Assembly (NCBI GenBank): GCA_963720725.1
Contig: CAVRGN010000003.1
Span: 186,001 to 250,000 of the forward strand
Reading direction: 5' to 3'
Length of the DNA stretch: 64,000 nt
From: Benzoatithermus sp963720725
GTDB taxonomy: Bacteria > Pseudomonadota > Alphaproteobacteria > Geminicoccales > Geminicoccaceae
The notes under the pieces are model-generated. The model did no database searches. It was not told the origin of the DNA and worked only from the letters and a program-made list of their open reading frames with translations. Positions 53,315 to 63,479 of this stretch are shown here, piece after piece (position 1 is the stretch's first letter; every line of letters begins with the position of its first letter). The position numbers and the translations under genes are program-made.

Positions 53315-55840
53315 TCACGCGTCGCGGAGGATCGGCCCGGGCGGCAGGTCGATCAGCCGCCACAGGCTGGCGCCGCCCACCGCCACCACCGCCAGGACCG
53401 AGGCGGCGAGCACGCCCAGCAACGCCGCGAGAGCCGGCGACCAGGGGATGGTCATGAGCTGGCTGACCACCAGCCAGGCCGCGAGCGAGCCGAGCAGGCC
53501 ACCGACCAGGGCCACGGCGAGCCCGATCACCAGATACTCGATCAGGAAGGCGCGCAGCAGCACGCCGCGCCGGGCGCCCAGGACCTTGAGCACCACCGTC
53601 TCGTAGCGCTGGCGCTGGCGTGCCGCCAGAATGCCCCCCGCGAGCGCCAGGATTCCACCGCCCAGGGTGAGCCCGGCCACGATGTCGACGGCAAGCTCGA
53701 CCCGTCCGAGCACCTCCGCTGCCCGCGCGATCACCTCACGCAGCGTGATCGGCGTGACATTGGGCAGGGTCGTGGCGAGACGGTCCAAAAGCTGTGTCTC
53801 CGCGGCTGCGGGCACATCGACCGCCGCCACGAAGGTGTGCGGCGCGCCGGCGAGGGCATTGGGATCGACGATGAACAGGAAGTCGAGCCGCCCGCCACTC
53901 CAGTCGACCTCGCGCCGGATGCTGGCGATCCGCGTCTCGAGATTGCGGCCCAGCACGCTGAAGGTGAGGGTATCGCCGAGGCCCACGCCATAGCCTTGCG
54001 CGATCTCCTCGTCGATCGAGACCAGGGGCGGACCGGTATAGTCCGAGGGCCACCAGCTCCCGGCCACCAGTTCGGAGCCCTCCGGCACGGTCGCGGCATA
54101 GGTGAAGCCGCGGTCGCGGCTGACGGTCCAGGCGACATTGTCGGCGACCCGGACCTCCCCCACCGGACGGCCGGCGATCCGCACCACCCGCGCCCGCAAG
54201 CTGGGCAGCAGCTGCTCCAGCCGGCTGCCCGGCATCGCGTCCAGCAGCTGTGTCAGCGTCTCGCGCTGCTGCGGCTGGACGTCGATCAGGTAGAGGGCGG
54301 GCGCCCGGGTCGGCAGGCGGGCGGTCACCTCCTGGTTCAGGTTGCTCGCCAGCACGGCCACCGCCGCCAGCAGCGTCACCCCCGCACCCAGGGCCACGAT
54401 CACCCTCGGCGAGGGCGAGCCCGGCCGGTGCAGGTTGGCCACGGCGAGCCGCAGTGCGAAGCCACCGCGATGCTGGAGCCGGCTGGCGGCGAGCAGGAGG
54501 AGCCGGGTCAGGGCCCAGAGCAGCAGGGCGGCCACCGCCACGGTCAGCACGAACCAGGCACCGATATGCGGCTGCGGCACGCCCATGATCGCCACGGCCG
54601 CCAAGGCCGCAACCGCCACCCCCATCGTCACGAGATAGGGCCGGCGCGGCCAGCGGCGCGCAGGTGCCACCAGGGCGCGGAACAGGCTGGCCGGCGAGAT
54701 CTCACGGGCGATCGCGAGCGGCCAGACCGCGAAGACGAAGGTGGTGAGCAGCCCGGCCAGCCCGGCGCGCAGGAGCGGTCCGGCATAGACCCCGAGATCG
54801 GGTGCGATCGGCAGCACGCCCTCCGGCACCAGGCGCACGCCCAGGGGCAGGAGCAGGCCCAGCGTAAGGCCCAGCGCGACGCCCGCCAGCGCCAGCAGCA
54901 TCACCTGGGCAAGGTAGATCGCGAACACCTGGCCACCGCTGGCGCCCAGGCTCTTGAGCGTGGCGATGGTGGCAGTGCGGCGGGCGAGATGGGTCTCGAT
55001 GGTGAGCGCGATGCCTAGCCCGCCGCTGAGCAGGGCGGTGAGCCCGGCCAGGGTGAGGAAGGTAGCGAGGCGGTCGGTGACGCGGGTGATCTGGGGCTGC
55101 AGGTCGCGCGGGCTGCGCGCGCGCCAGCCGGCATCGGGCCAGGCGCGCTGCAGGTCGGCGGCGAAGACGTCCGCGTCGCTCCCGGGCGGCAGGACGATCT
55201 TGTACTCGTAGCGGGCGAGCGCGCCGGGCAGGAGGACCTGGGCCGCGTCCAGCGTCTGGCGGTCGACCAGGAGGCGCGGGCCTAGGCTGAACAGGCCGCC
55301 GACGCGATCGGGCTCGCGGCGGAGGACCGAGCGGATCTGGATCTCGCTGTCGCCGACCCGCACCCGATCGCCAACGGCCAGACCCAGGCGGGCGAGGAGC
55401 GCGGGCTCGGCCACGCCGCCACCCTCGGCCAGCGCCTCGGCCAGGGGCAGCGGCGGATCGAGCGCAACGTCGCCGACCAGCGGGTAGGCGGCATCGACCG
55501 CCTTCAGGCTGATTGCGACGGTGCGCCCGTCGGGCCCGGTGGCGAGGCTGCTCAGCCGCACCTGTTCGCTGATCCGGCCGCCCGGCGGCACGATCCGCGC
55601 CAGATCGCCCTGGGGTACCGACGCGTTCGCCTGCTCGAGCTCCACATCGCCGCCCAGAAGAGCGCGCGCGTCGCGCTCGAGTGCCGCCTGCACGCCCAGG
55701 TTCAGGATGCCGACCGCGGCGATGATCGCCACCCCCAGGGTCAGCGCGCCCAGAAGGACGAGGAAGCTGCGGCTGGCGCCGCGCAGGTCGCGCAGCGCCA
55801 GCCGCAGCGCCAATGCCAGGTTCGCCACCGCGCCGGTCAC
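53315..55840 (-). CDS. ABC transporter permease, FtsX-like (YbbP type)
   Basis: An 841-residue permease with an N-terminal helix (FLVLLGALTLGVAIIAAVGI), a long periplasmic domain, and two FtsX/MacB-like blocks of helices (FLTLAGLTALLSGGLGIALT; ILALAGGILAARQRQRYETV). Eight to ten helices in total. It overlaps its ATPase gene by 4 bases. Such pairs next to a TesA-type esterase are frequent in proteobacteria and are thought to export or release lipids or peptides. The actual substrate is not known. Confidence 0.9.
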   Translation of the reverse strand: MTGAVANLALALRLALRDLRGASRSFLVLLGALTLGVAIIAAVGILNLGVQAALERDARALLGGDVELEQANASVPQGDLARIVPPGGRISEQVRLSSLATGPDGRTVAISLKAVDAAYPLVGDVALDPPLPLAEALAEGGGVAEPALLARLGLAVGDRVRVGDSEIQIRSVLRREPDRVGGLFSLGPRLLVDRQTLDAAQVLLPGALARYEYKIVLPPGSDADVFAADLQRAWPDAGWRARSPRDLQPQITRVTDRLATFLTLAGLTALLSGGLGIALTIETHLARRTATIATLKSLGASGGQVFAIYLAQVMLLALAGVALGLTLGLLLPLGVRLVPEGVLPIAPDLGVYAGPLLRAGLAGLLTTFVFAVWPLAIAREISPASLFRALVAPARRWPRRPYLVTMGVAVAALAAVAIMGVPQPHIGAWFVLTVAVAALLLWALTRLLLLAASRLQHRGGFALRLAVANLHRPGSPSPRVIVALGAGVTLLAAVAVLASNLNQEVTARLPTRAPALYLIDVQPQQRETLTQLLDAMPGSRLEQLLPSLRARVVRIAGRPVGEVRVADNVAWTVSRDRGFTYAATVPEGSELVAGSWWPSDYTGPPLVSIDEEIAQGYGVGLGDTLTFSVLGRNLETRIASIRREVDWSGGRLDFLFIVDPNALAGAPHTFVAAVDVPAAAETQLLDRLATTLPNVTPITLREVIARAAEVLGRVELAVDIVAGLTLGGGILALAGGILAARQRQRYETVVLKVLGARRGVLLRAFLIEYLVIGLAVALVGGLLGSLAAWLVVSQLMTIPWSPALAALLGVLAASVLAVVAVGGASLWRLIDLPPGPILRDA

Positions 55841-56532
55841 GTCAAGGCCGCCACCCGGGAACGCTCGGCCAGCCCTTCGCTCAGCCGGCCGCGGTCCATG
55901 CTCACCCGCCGGCCGCAGCGTTGGGCGAGCCCCGGATCGTGGGTGATCAGGAGCAGAGTCATGCCGCGGGCGGAACAGGCGGTGAAGATCAGGTCGACCA
56001 CGGCCCGGCCGGTGTCGCCGTCGAGATTGCCGGTCGGCTCGTCCGCCAGGAGCAGGCGGGGCCGGTTGACCAGGGCACGCGCCAGCGCCACGCGCTGCTG
56101 CTCGCCCCCGGAGAGCTGGCCTGGATAGTGCGTGGTGCGGTGGCCGAGCCCGACCTCATCGAGCAGCACGCCGGCCGCCGGGAACGCTTCGCGGTCGCCG
56201 GCGAGTTCCAGCGGCAGGGCCACGTTCTCGAGAGCGGTCATGGTCGGGATCAGGTGGAAGGACTGGAACAGGATGCCGACCCGGTCGCGGCGGAACAGGG
56301 CCAGTCCGTCCTCGTCGAGCCCGCCAAGATCGACGCCGTCGACCAGCACCCTGCCGCCGGTCGGCCGCTCAATTCCGCCCACGACCGACATCAGGCTGGA
56401 CTTGCCGGAGCCCGAAGGGCCCACCACGCTTAGGCTGGTACCGGCCTCGACCGCGAGGTCGATGCCGCGCAGGATCGCTACCGGACCGGCGGCGCTGGGA
56501 AGGGTAAGATGCACCTCGACAAGCTCGATCAT
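55837..56532 (-). CDS. ABC transporter ATP-binding protein (YbbA type)
   Basis: A 231-residue ATPase of the LolD/MacB group. Walker A is VVGPSGSGKSSLMSVVGGIE, signature LSGGEQQRVALARALVN, Walker B LLLADEPTGNLD, and H-loop LLLITHDPGL. It starts at ATG 56532, 54 bases from the divergent esterase gene, and overlaps the permease gene by ATGA. Together they form a complete type VII-like ABC exporter. Confidence 0.93.
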   Translation of the reverse strand: MIELVEVHLTLPSAAGPVAILRGIDLAVEAGTSLSVVGPSGSGKSSLMSVVGGIERPTGGRVLVDGVDLGGLDEDGLALFRRDRVGILFQSFHLIPTMTALENVALPLELAGDREAFPAAGVLLDEVGLGHRTTHYPGQLSGGEQQRVALARALVNRPRLLLADEPTGNLDGDTGRAVVDLIFTACSARGMTLLLITHDPGLAQRCGRRVSMDRGRLSEGLAERSRVAALT

Positions 56533-56586
56533 CGCCAAGAGCCGGACCCCTGCCTCGCCACCCGCCGCGGTGGCCCGCGGGTGGAA

Positions 56587-57219
56587 ATGGTCCAGGCGGC
56601 CGCGCGCAGCAAGGCTTGGGCGCTGCTCGCCTGCCTCCTGGGCCTGTCGATGGCTGCGCCGGCCTCGGCCTGTCGCCTGAGCGTCCTCGGCGACTCCCTG
56701 GCGGCGGGCTACGGCGTGGCCGAGGCCGACGCCTTCCCCGTCCGCCTCGAGCAGGCGCTGGCCGAGCGCGGCATCACCTGCACCGTGCTCAATGCCGGCG
56801 TATCGGGCGACACCTCGGCCGGCGGCTTGGCACGGCTGGAATGGGTGCTCGGCGACCAGCCGACGCATCTGCTGGTCGAACTCGGCGGCAACGACGCGCT
56901 GCGCGGCCTTCCGGTTGAACAACTGCGCGACAATCTCAACCAAATTGTTTCAACCGCCCAGCAGCGTGGCGTGCAAGTCGTGCTGGCGGGAATGCTGGCT
57001 CCACCCAATCTGGGCCGCAACTATGGTGAGGCTTTCCGCCAAGTCTACGTCGATGTGGCGACAGCGCACGACGTGCCGCTCTATCCGTTCTTCTTGGACG
57101 GTGCCGTGCTGAACCACGGAATGATGCAGCCGGACGGCATCCATCCCAACGCCCGCGGTGTGCAGGTGATCGTCGACCGCATCACACCTTTGCTGGCCAG
57201 CGTTCTGCAAGATGATTGA
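56587..57219 (+). CDS. tesA: TesA-like SGNH esterase/lysophospholipase
   Basis: A 210-residue exported hydrolase. A signal peptide (KAWALLACLLGLSMAAPASA) precedes the GDSL block VLGDSLAAGYGVAEADAFPV, the oxyanion Gly and Asn are in VELGGNDALRG, and the Asp/His pair is in DGIHPNARG. It matches TesA/arylesterases that act in the periplasm on acyl esters or lysolipids. It is divergent from the ABC exporter genes, the same arrangement as E. coli tesA-ybbA-ybbP. ATG 56587. Confidence 0.93.
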   Translation: MVQAAARSKAWALLACLLGLSMAAPASACRLSVLGDSLAAGYGVAEADAFPVRLEQALAERGITCTVLNAGVSGDTSAGGLARLEWVLGDQPTHLLVELGGNDALRGLPVEQLRDNLNQIVSTAQQRGVQVVLAGMLAPPNLGRNYGEAFRQVYVDVATAHDVPLYPFFLDGAVLNHGMMQPDGIHPNARGVQVIVDRITPLLASVLQDD

Positions 57220-57569
57220 GGCGCGCCACCAAGCAATCTCGCGCGGGGTTCTTCGCGCGAACGCGAGCCTTCAAAGTATCGAAGGAGTTGGCCTGGCGGC
57301 ACGACGTGCCGTGCGGCCCATGCCCGCGGGCGCCGCCTGCCGGTGACTTACCCACAATATGTTGAAAAAAGCGGGATAATTCCTGCCATGTGGGCAAGGC
57401 TGTGGACAGAAGGGGGAACGGATGGCCGCGCGGTCGGCGGCGGAAACCGGATCGTTGCGGCAAAAGGTCCGGAGCACATTGTCGGCACGGTGCCCGTCGT
57501 GAGAATAAGCGGGCGGCAAGGCGACGGTCAACGGGCGCCTTCGCTTCATGGCAATGCGAGGAGGGGGCT
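57220..57569. other. Intergenic region upstream of acs
   Basis: 350 bases without a recognisable gene. At 57240-57259 CGCGCG, an 8-base loop and CGCGCG form a short stem that may end tesA transcription. Around 57350-57385 the DNA is locally AT-rich (AATATGTTGAAAAAAGCGGG then GATAAT) and is the likely acs promoter area, but no box pair is well spaced. Confidence 0.4.
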
Positions 57570-59500
<1,931 letters not shown>

Positions 59501-59501
<1 letters not shown>

Positions 59502-59548
59502 GCCCCGAGCGGCGAGGAGGGGCGGCCGCGCTCCTCCTCGCTGGGGCC
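59501..59548 (+). terminator. Hairpin after acs
   Basis: GGCCCC, AGCG and AGGAGG pair with CCTCCT, CGCT and GGGGCC, with small bulges, directly at the acs stop. It has no clear T run but is the strongest fold in the 91-base gap. Confidence 0.5.
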
Positions 59549-59592
59549 GGCCGCCACGGAACCGCTTAAGCTTAGCGGGGATTGACCTGGGC

Positions 59593-61125
59593 ATGAGCAG
59601 CGCCCCGTCATCCTCGATCCTGCGGCCGGGCCGGAACTGCTGGCGGATCGAGCGGGCTGACCGTGTCGCCCTGGTCGTCGACGCCGCCGACTACTTCGCC
59701 GCCGCCAAGGCCGCCATCGCCCGAGCACGGCACGCCGTGATGCTGATCGGCTGGCAGTTCGACTTGCGGATCAGGCTGGAGCCCGACCGCAAGCCGACGC
59801 CGCCGGACGAGCTGGGCCCGTTCCTCAAGGCCGTCGCCGCCGAGCGTCCTGAGCTGCGGATCTACGTCCTGCAGTGGGACGGCTCGCTGCTCGCGACCGT
59901 GGCGCGACAGATCCTGCCGTTCCTGGCACTCGAGCTGGCGTGGCACCGGCGGATCCGCTTTCGCCTCGACAGCGACCATCCGGTCGGAGCCTGTCATCAC
60001 CAGAAGATCATCGTCGTCGACGACGCGCTCGCCTTCTGCGGCGGGATCGACATGACCAACGACCGGTGGGACACCCGCGAGCACCGCGACGACGACCCGT
60101 GCCGCGTCCGCCCCGACGGCAGCCGCTACCAGCCGTTCCACGACGCCACGATGGCGGTGGACGGTGCTGCTGCCAGGGCCCTGGGCGAACTGGCCCGCGA
60201 TCGCTGGCATCGCGGCACCGGGAAGCGTCTGGCGCCGCCGCCGCCCTGCGCCGAGGTCTGGCCGGATAGCCTGAAACCCGCGCTGCGGCAGGTCGACGTG
60301 GCGATCGCGCGCACGCACCCGCGCCGTCCGGGCCGGCCGCCGATCGGCGAGATCCGCCAGCTCTACGAGGACGCGTTGCGGGCGGCGCGCCGCACCATCT
60401 ACTGCGAAAGCCAGTATCTTGCCTCGGTCGGTCTGGGCGACATCCTGACCGAGCGGCTGGCGGAAGCGGACGGTCCCGAGATCGTCGTCGTCAATCCTCG
60501 CCACGCCGACGGCTGGCTCGAGCAGGAGACCATGGACAGCGCCCGGGCGCTGGTGGTCGACCGGCTGCGGATGGCCGACCGGCACGACCGCTTTCGCATC
60601 TTCCAGCCCGTGACTGCTGCCGGCGAGCCCATCTACGTACACGCCAAGATCCTGGCGATCGACGATCGCCTGCTGCGGGTCGGCTCGTCGAACCTCAACA
60701 ACCGCTCCCTCGGCTTCGACACCGAGTGCGACCTCGCCATCGAGGCCGAGGCCGGCGCGAGCGGGTCGGAGGTGAGGGCCGCGATCACTGCCTTTCGCGA
60801 CGATTTGCTGGCGGAGCACTTAGCCGTGGCGCCGTCCGAGGTGACCGCCGCGGTGGCGGCGCGTGGCTCATTGATCGGCGCGATCGACGGGCTGCGCCGA
60901 TCGCGGGGCAAGACGTTGCGTCCTCTCGTCCCCGACCCTCCGAACGACACCGAGCGTGTTCTCGCGGCCTCGCGCATGATGGATCCCGAGCATCCTGGCC
61001 AGGGGGAACGTCGCCTCGGCCATCTCGTCAAGCGCCTGCTGCTTGCCCCGCGCCGAACGCTGGCCGATGTACCGCAGGCGGCGCGCGACGCGCTGGCGGA
61101 TCATCGCATCGTGGGCGAGCAGTGA
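59593..61125 (+). CDS. Phospholipase D-like protein
   Basis: A 510-residue member of the PLD superfamily with two HKD motifs. The first is HHQKIIVVDDALAFCGGIDM (about residue 136) and the second is HAKILAIDDRLLRVGSSNLN (about residue 350). The layout resembles bacterial phospholipase D/transphosphatidylases rather than cardiolipin synthases, since it lacks N-terminal membrane helices and has no signal peptide. It overlaps the next membrane-protein gene by 4 bases (GTGA). Confidence 0.9.
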   Translation: MSSAPSSSILRPGRNCWRIERADRVALVVDAADYFAAAKAAIARARHAVMLIGWQFDLRIRLEPDRKPTPPDELGPFLKAVAAERPELRIYVLQWDGSLLATVARQILPFLALELAWHRRIRFRLDSDHPVGACHHQKIIVVDDALAFCGGIDMTNDRWDTREHRDDDPCRVRPDGSRYQPFHDATMAVDGAAARALGELARDRWHRGTGKRLAPPPPCAEVWPDSLKPALRQVDVAIARTHPRRPGRPPIGEIRQLYEDALRAARRTIYCESQYLASVGLGDILTERLAEADGPEIVVVNPRHADGWLEQETMDSARALVVDRLRMADRHDRFRIFQPVTAAGEPIYVHAKILAIDDRLLRVGSSNLNNRSLGFDTECDLAIEAEAGASGSEVRAAITAFRDDLLAEHLAVAPSEVTAAVAARGSLIGAIDGLRRSRGKTLRPLVPDPPNDTERVLAASRMMDPEHPGQGERRLGHLVKRLLLAPRRTLADVPQAARDALADHRIVGEQ

Positions 61126-62174
61126 GCGCGCGCACCGACCATCCGATGGCCGCGTTCGCGCGACGGGTTCTGGTCGTCGCCGGCATCTCGGCGCTGTTCC
61201 TTCTGGCTTGGCAGGTTTCGAGCGCCCTGGTGATGACCTTCGGCGCAGTGCTACTGGCCATCCTCCTGCGCACCTTGGCCGAACCGCTGTTGCGCCACAC
61301 GCGCGTGCCGGAGGGCTGGGTGATCACGCTGGTCGCCGTCCTGCTCGTCGCGGCCGCCGGTGCGGTGATCTGGCTCGCCGGGTCCAAGATCAGCGCCCAG
61401 ATCTACGAGGTGAGCCAGCGTCTGCCACAAGCTCTGGAACACCTCCAGGCGCGGATCGGGGACAGTCGTCTCGCCACGCGGCTGATGGAGCATGCGGAGA
61501 CCGGGGTGCCGAGTGCCGGAGGCATCCTGTTCGGCCTCACCGGGGTCGCGACCTCGACGCTGGGTGCGCTCGCCAACATCGTGGTGGTGCTGTTCGTGGC
61601 CCTCTACCTGGCCCTTCAGCCTCGGCTCTATGTCGACGGCCTGGTCAAGATGGTTCCGCCCAGCGCCCAGGAGCGGGTCGCCGAGACGCTCGAGGCGTGC
61701 GGCGGGGCCTTGCGGCTGTGGCTGCTGGGACAGCTTCTGTCGATGGCGATGGTAGGCGCGCTGATCACCTTCGGCCTTTGGCTCGTTGGCCTGCCGGGAT
61801 ATCTGGCGCTGGGACTCTTGGCCGCTCTGGCGGAGTTCGTGCCGTTCGTCGGGCCGATACTCGCCGCCGTGCCGGCCATGCTGCTGGCGCTGACCCAGGA
61901 CGCGCCGACCGTCTTCTGGACGGCTGCCGTCTATCTCGGCGTGCAGCAGCTCGAAGCCAACCTGATCATGCCGATGGTCGTGCGCGAGATGATAGCCCTG
62001 CCCCCGGCATTGACGATGTTCGCGATCATGGGGTTTGGGCTGATTTTCGGCCTGCCGGGCGTTCTGCTGGCGACGCCGCTCACGATCATCGCCTTCGTGG
62101 GGGTCAAGCGGCTGTGGATCCGCGAAGCGCTGCACGAGACGACGACCGTGCCCGGCGAGGACGTCCACCGCTGA
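61122..62174 (+). CDS. AI-2E family (PerM-like) membrane transporter
   Basis: A 350-residue protein with about eight helices. It contains ALVMTFGAVLLAILLRTLAE near the N-terminus, a coiled periplasmic-type stretch (KISAQIYEVSQRLPQALEHL), and the conserved C-terminal half LALGLLAALAEFVPFVGPIL and IMGFGLIFGLPGVLLATPLT. Members transport autoinducer-2, ions or remain uncharacterised. GTG 61122 overlaps the phospholipase stop. The pairing with phospholipase D suggests a membrane-lipid or envelope role. Confidence 0.88.
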   Translation: MSARTDHPMAAFARRVLVVAGISALFLLAWQVSSALVMTFGAVLLAILLRTLAEPLLRHTRVPEGWVITLVAVLLVAAAGAVIWLAGSKISAQIYEVSQRLPQALEHLQARIGDSRLATRLMEHAETGVPSAGGILFGLTGVATSTLGALANIVVVLFVALYLALQPRLYVDGLVKMVPPSAQERVAETLEACGGALRLWLLGQLLSMAMVGALITFGLWLVGLPGYLALGLLAALAEFVPFVGPILAAVPAMLLALTQDAPTVFWTAAVYLGVQQLEANLIMPMVVREMIALPPALTMFAIMGFGLIFGLPGVLLATPLTIIAFVGVKRLWIREALHETTTVPGEDVHR

Positions 62175-62273
62175 CGGAAGCGCACCTTCGCTCGGAACCG
62201 AGCCGGACCGGCCGGACTTCCGAAAGCAAGCACACTCGGCGCAAACCAGTCATTCTCAGCAGGAGATCGCGCG

Positions 62274-62369
62274 ATGGCGGGCATCCTCAAATTCTTCGGC
62301 AGCGTGGTCGGGGTCATCTTCCTGATCGGGCTGATCGTGGTCATCGCGCTGCTGGCGATCATCTTCTGA
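62274..62369 (+). CDS. 31-residue single-pass membrane peptide
   Basis: A short frame too small for most gene callers: MAGILKFFGSVVGVIFLIGL followed by IVVIALLAIIF. It has one long hydrophobic helix with a single Lys near the start. AGGAGA lies nine bases before ATG 62274, a well-placed ribosome site. The frame ends cleanly at TGA 62367 before the convergent reductase gene. No family is recognised. The coding potential rests on the ribosome site and the hydrophobic pattern. Confidence 0.55.
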   Translation: MAGILKFFGSVVGVIFLIGLIVVIALLAIIF

Positions 62370-62393
62370 GCCCGAGTCCGCGACCGACGCGCG

Positions 62394-63479
62394 CTAGCCT
62401 CCGGCGCCGATCCTGGTGCCGGCGGCCAGACGCGCGATCAGCCATGGAGCGGCACTCCCCGCCGCGGCCAGCATGCGCTGGGCTGGAGGCGTCGACGCCA
62501 GCATCGCTATCAGCCCCGCCTTCCGCACGGGACCACGGAACGCCTGCGCCAGCGCCCTGTGATAGTCGGCCGGAGATCGGCCGGCGAGGATCGCGGCGGT
62601 AGCGGCGCGAGCCGAGCGCAAGGCCATGGCCATGCCGTCGCCCGTGAAGGAGGGGATAACGGCCGCCTGGTCGCCCAGGCGGTAGACCGGCACCTCGGGC
62701 CCGTCACCGGCGAGCCAGCCATAGGGCATTCCGGCCACGGCCAGGGGACGCGCCCGGCGCAGGCCGGCATCGGCCAGCCGCAACGCGAGATGGGGTACCG
62801 TGGCCACCAGGCGGCGCCAGTCGCGGCCCAAAGTCGCGAACCGGTCGCGGTCCACCACCAGGCACAAGTTCGCCGTCCCCTCTTCCACGAGCTGCAGGCC
62901 GGCATAGCCGCCGCGAAACAGGGCGAGCTCGACATGCCCCGCCACCAGCCGCCGTTGCGGCGCCGCAAGATCCAGGTGCAGCTTCAACCCGATCAGGGAG
63001 GATGCACCGGCGCGCCGCCATCCGGCGAGGTCGTGCTTGCCGGTGGCGATGAGGGCGGCACCAGCTCTCAGCTCGAGGTCGCGGCCTGCGACCCGCACTT
63101 CGGCCCCGTCGGCTGCGACCGCCCGGACAACGACGCCACGCCGCACCTCGACCCGGTGCGAGGCTGCCATGGCGAGCAGCCGCTCGTCCAGCCGACGGCG
63201 CGACAGCCCCCAGGCGACGAACGGCAGGGCCGCGGTCGCCATGGTGCCGCCGGCCACCAGCCGCACCGCCCCGATGGCGGTGCCACCCAGTGTCGCAGGT
63301 GAAAGCCCGAGCGCTGCCAGCTCGTCGGCCGCCTCGCCGCTCAGGAACTCACCGCACACCTTGTCGTGCGGCCCGGGCTCGCGCTCCAGGAGCACCACCC
63401 GCCGCCCGGCCGCGCCCAGCCGGCACGCGGCGGCAGCGCCGGCGAGCCCGCCGCCGACGACCGCGACGTCCCAGCTCAC
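62394..63479 (-). CDS. FAD-dependent oxidoreductase of the geranylgeranyl reductase type
   Basis: A 361-residue flavoprotein. The FAD-binding GxGxxG block is DVAVVGGGLAGAAAACRLGA at the N-terminus. A second conserved block is LLEREPGPHDKVCGEFLSGE, and VYRLGDQAAVIPSFTGDGMA carries the FAD-contacting Gly-Asp. These are the signatures of the geranylgeranyl-reductase/monooxygenase group. GTG 63479 overlaps the type III polyketide synthase stop (GTGA), so it is very likely a tailoring enzyme for that polyketide. Confidence 0.88.
   Translation of the reverse strand: MSWDVAVVGGGLAGAAAACRLGAAGRRVVLLEREPGPHDKVCGEFLSGEAADELAALGLSPATLGGTAIGAVRLVAGGTMATAALPFVAWGLSRRRLDERLLAMAASHRVEVRRGVVVRAVAADGAEVRVAGRDLELRAGAALIATGKHDLAGWRRAGASSLIGLKLHLDLAAPQRRLVAGHVELALFRGGYAGLQLVEEGTANLCLVVDRDRFATLGRDWRRLVATVPHLALRLADAGLRRARPLAVAGMPYGWLAGDGPEVPVYRLGDQAAVIPSFTGDGMAMALRSARAATAAILAGRSPADYHRALAQAFRGPVRKAGLIAMLASTPPAQRMLAAAGSAAPWLIARLAAGTRIGAGG

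Noticed and set aside
57345..57410. TTACCCACA and CTGTGGACA resemble DnaA boxes and might mark an origin
   Set aside because: Only two sites with one or two mismatches each, no cluster, no AT-rich unwinding region, and no dnaA, hemE or parAB gene nearby.
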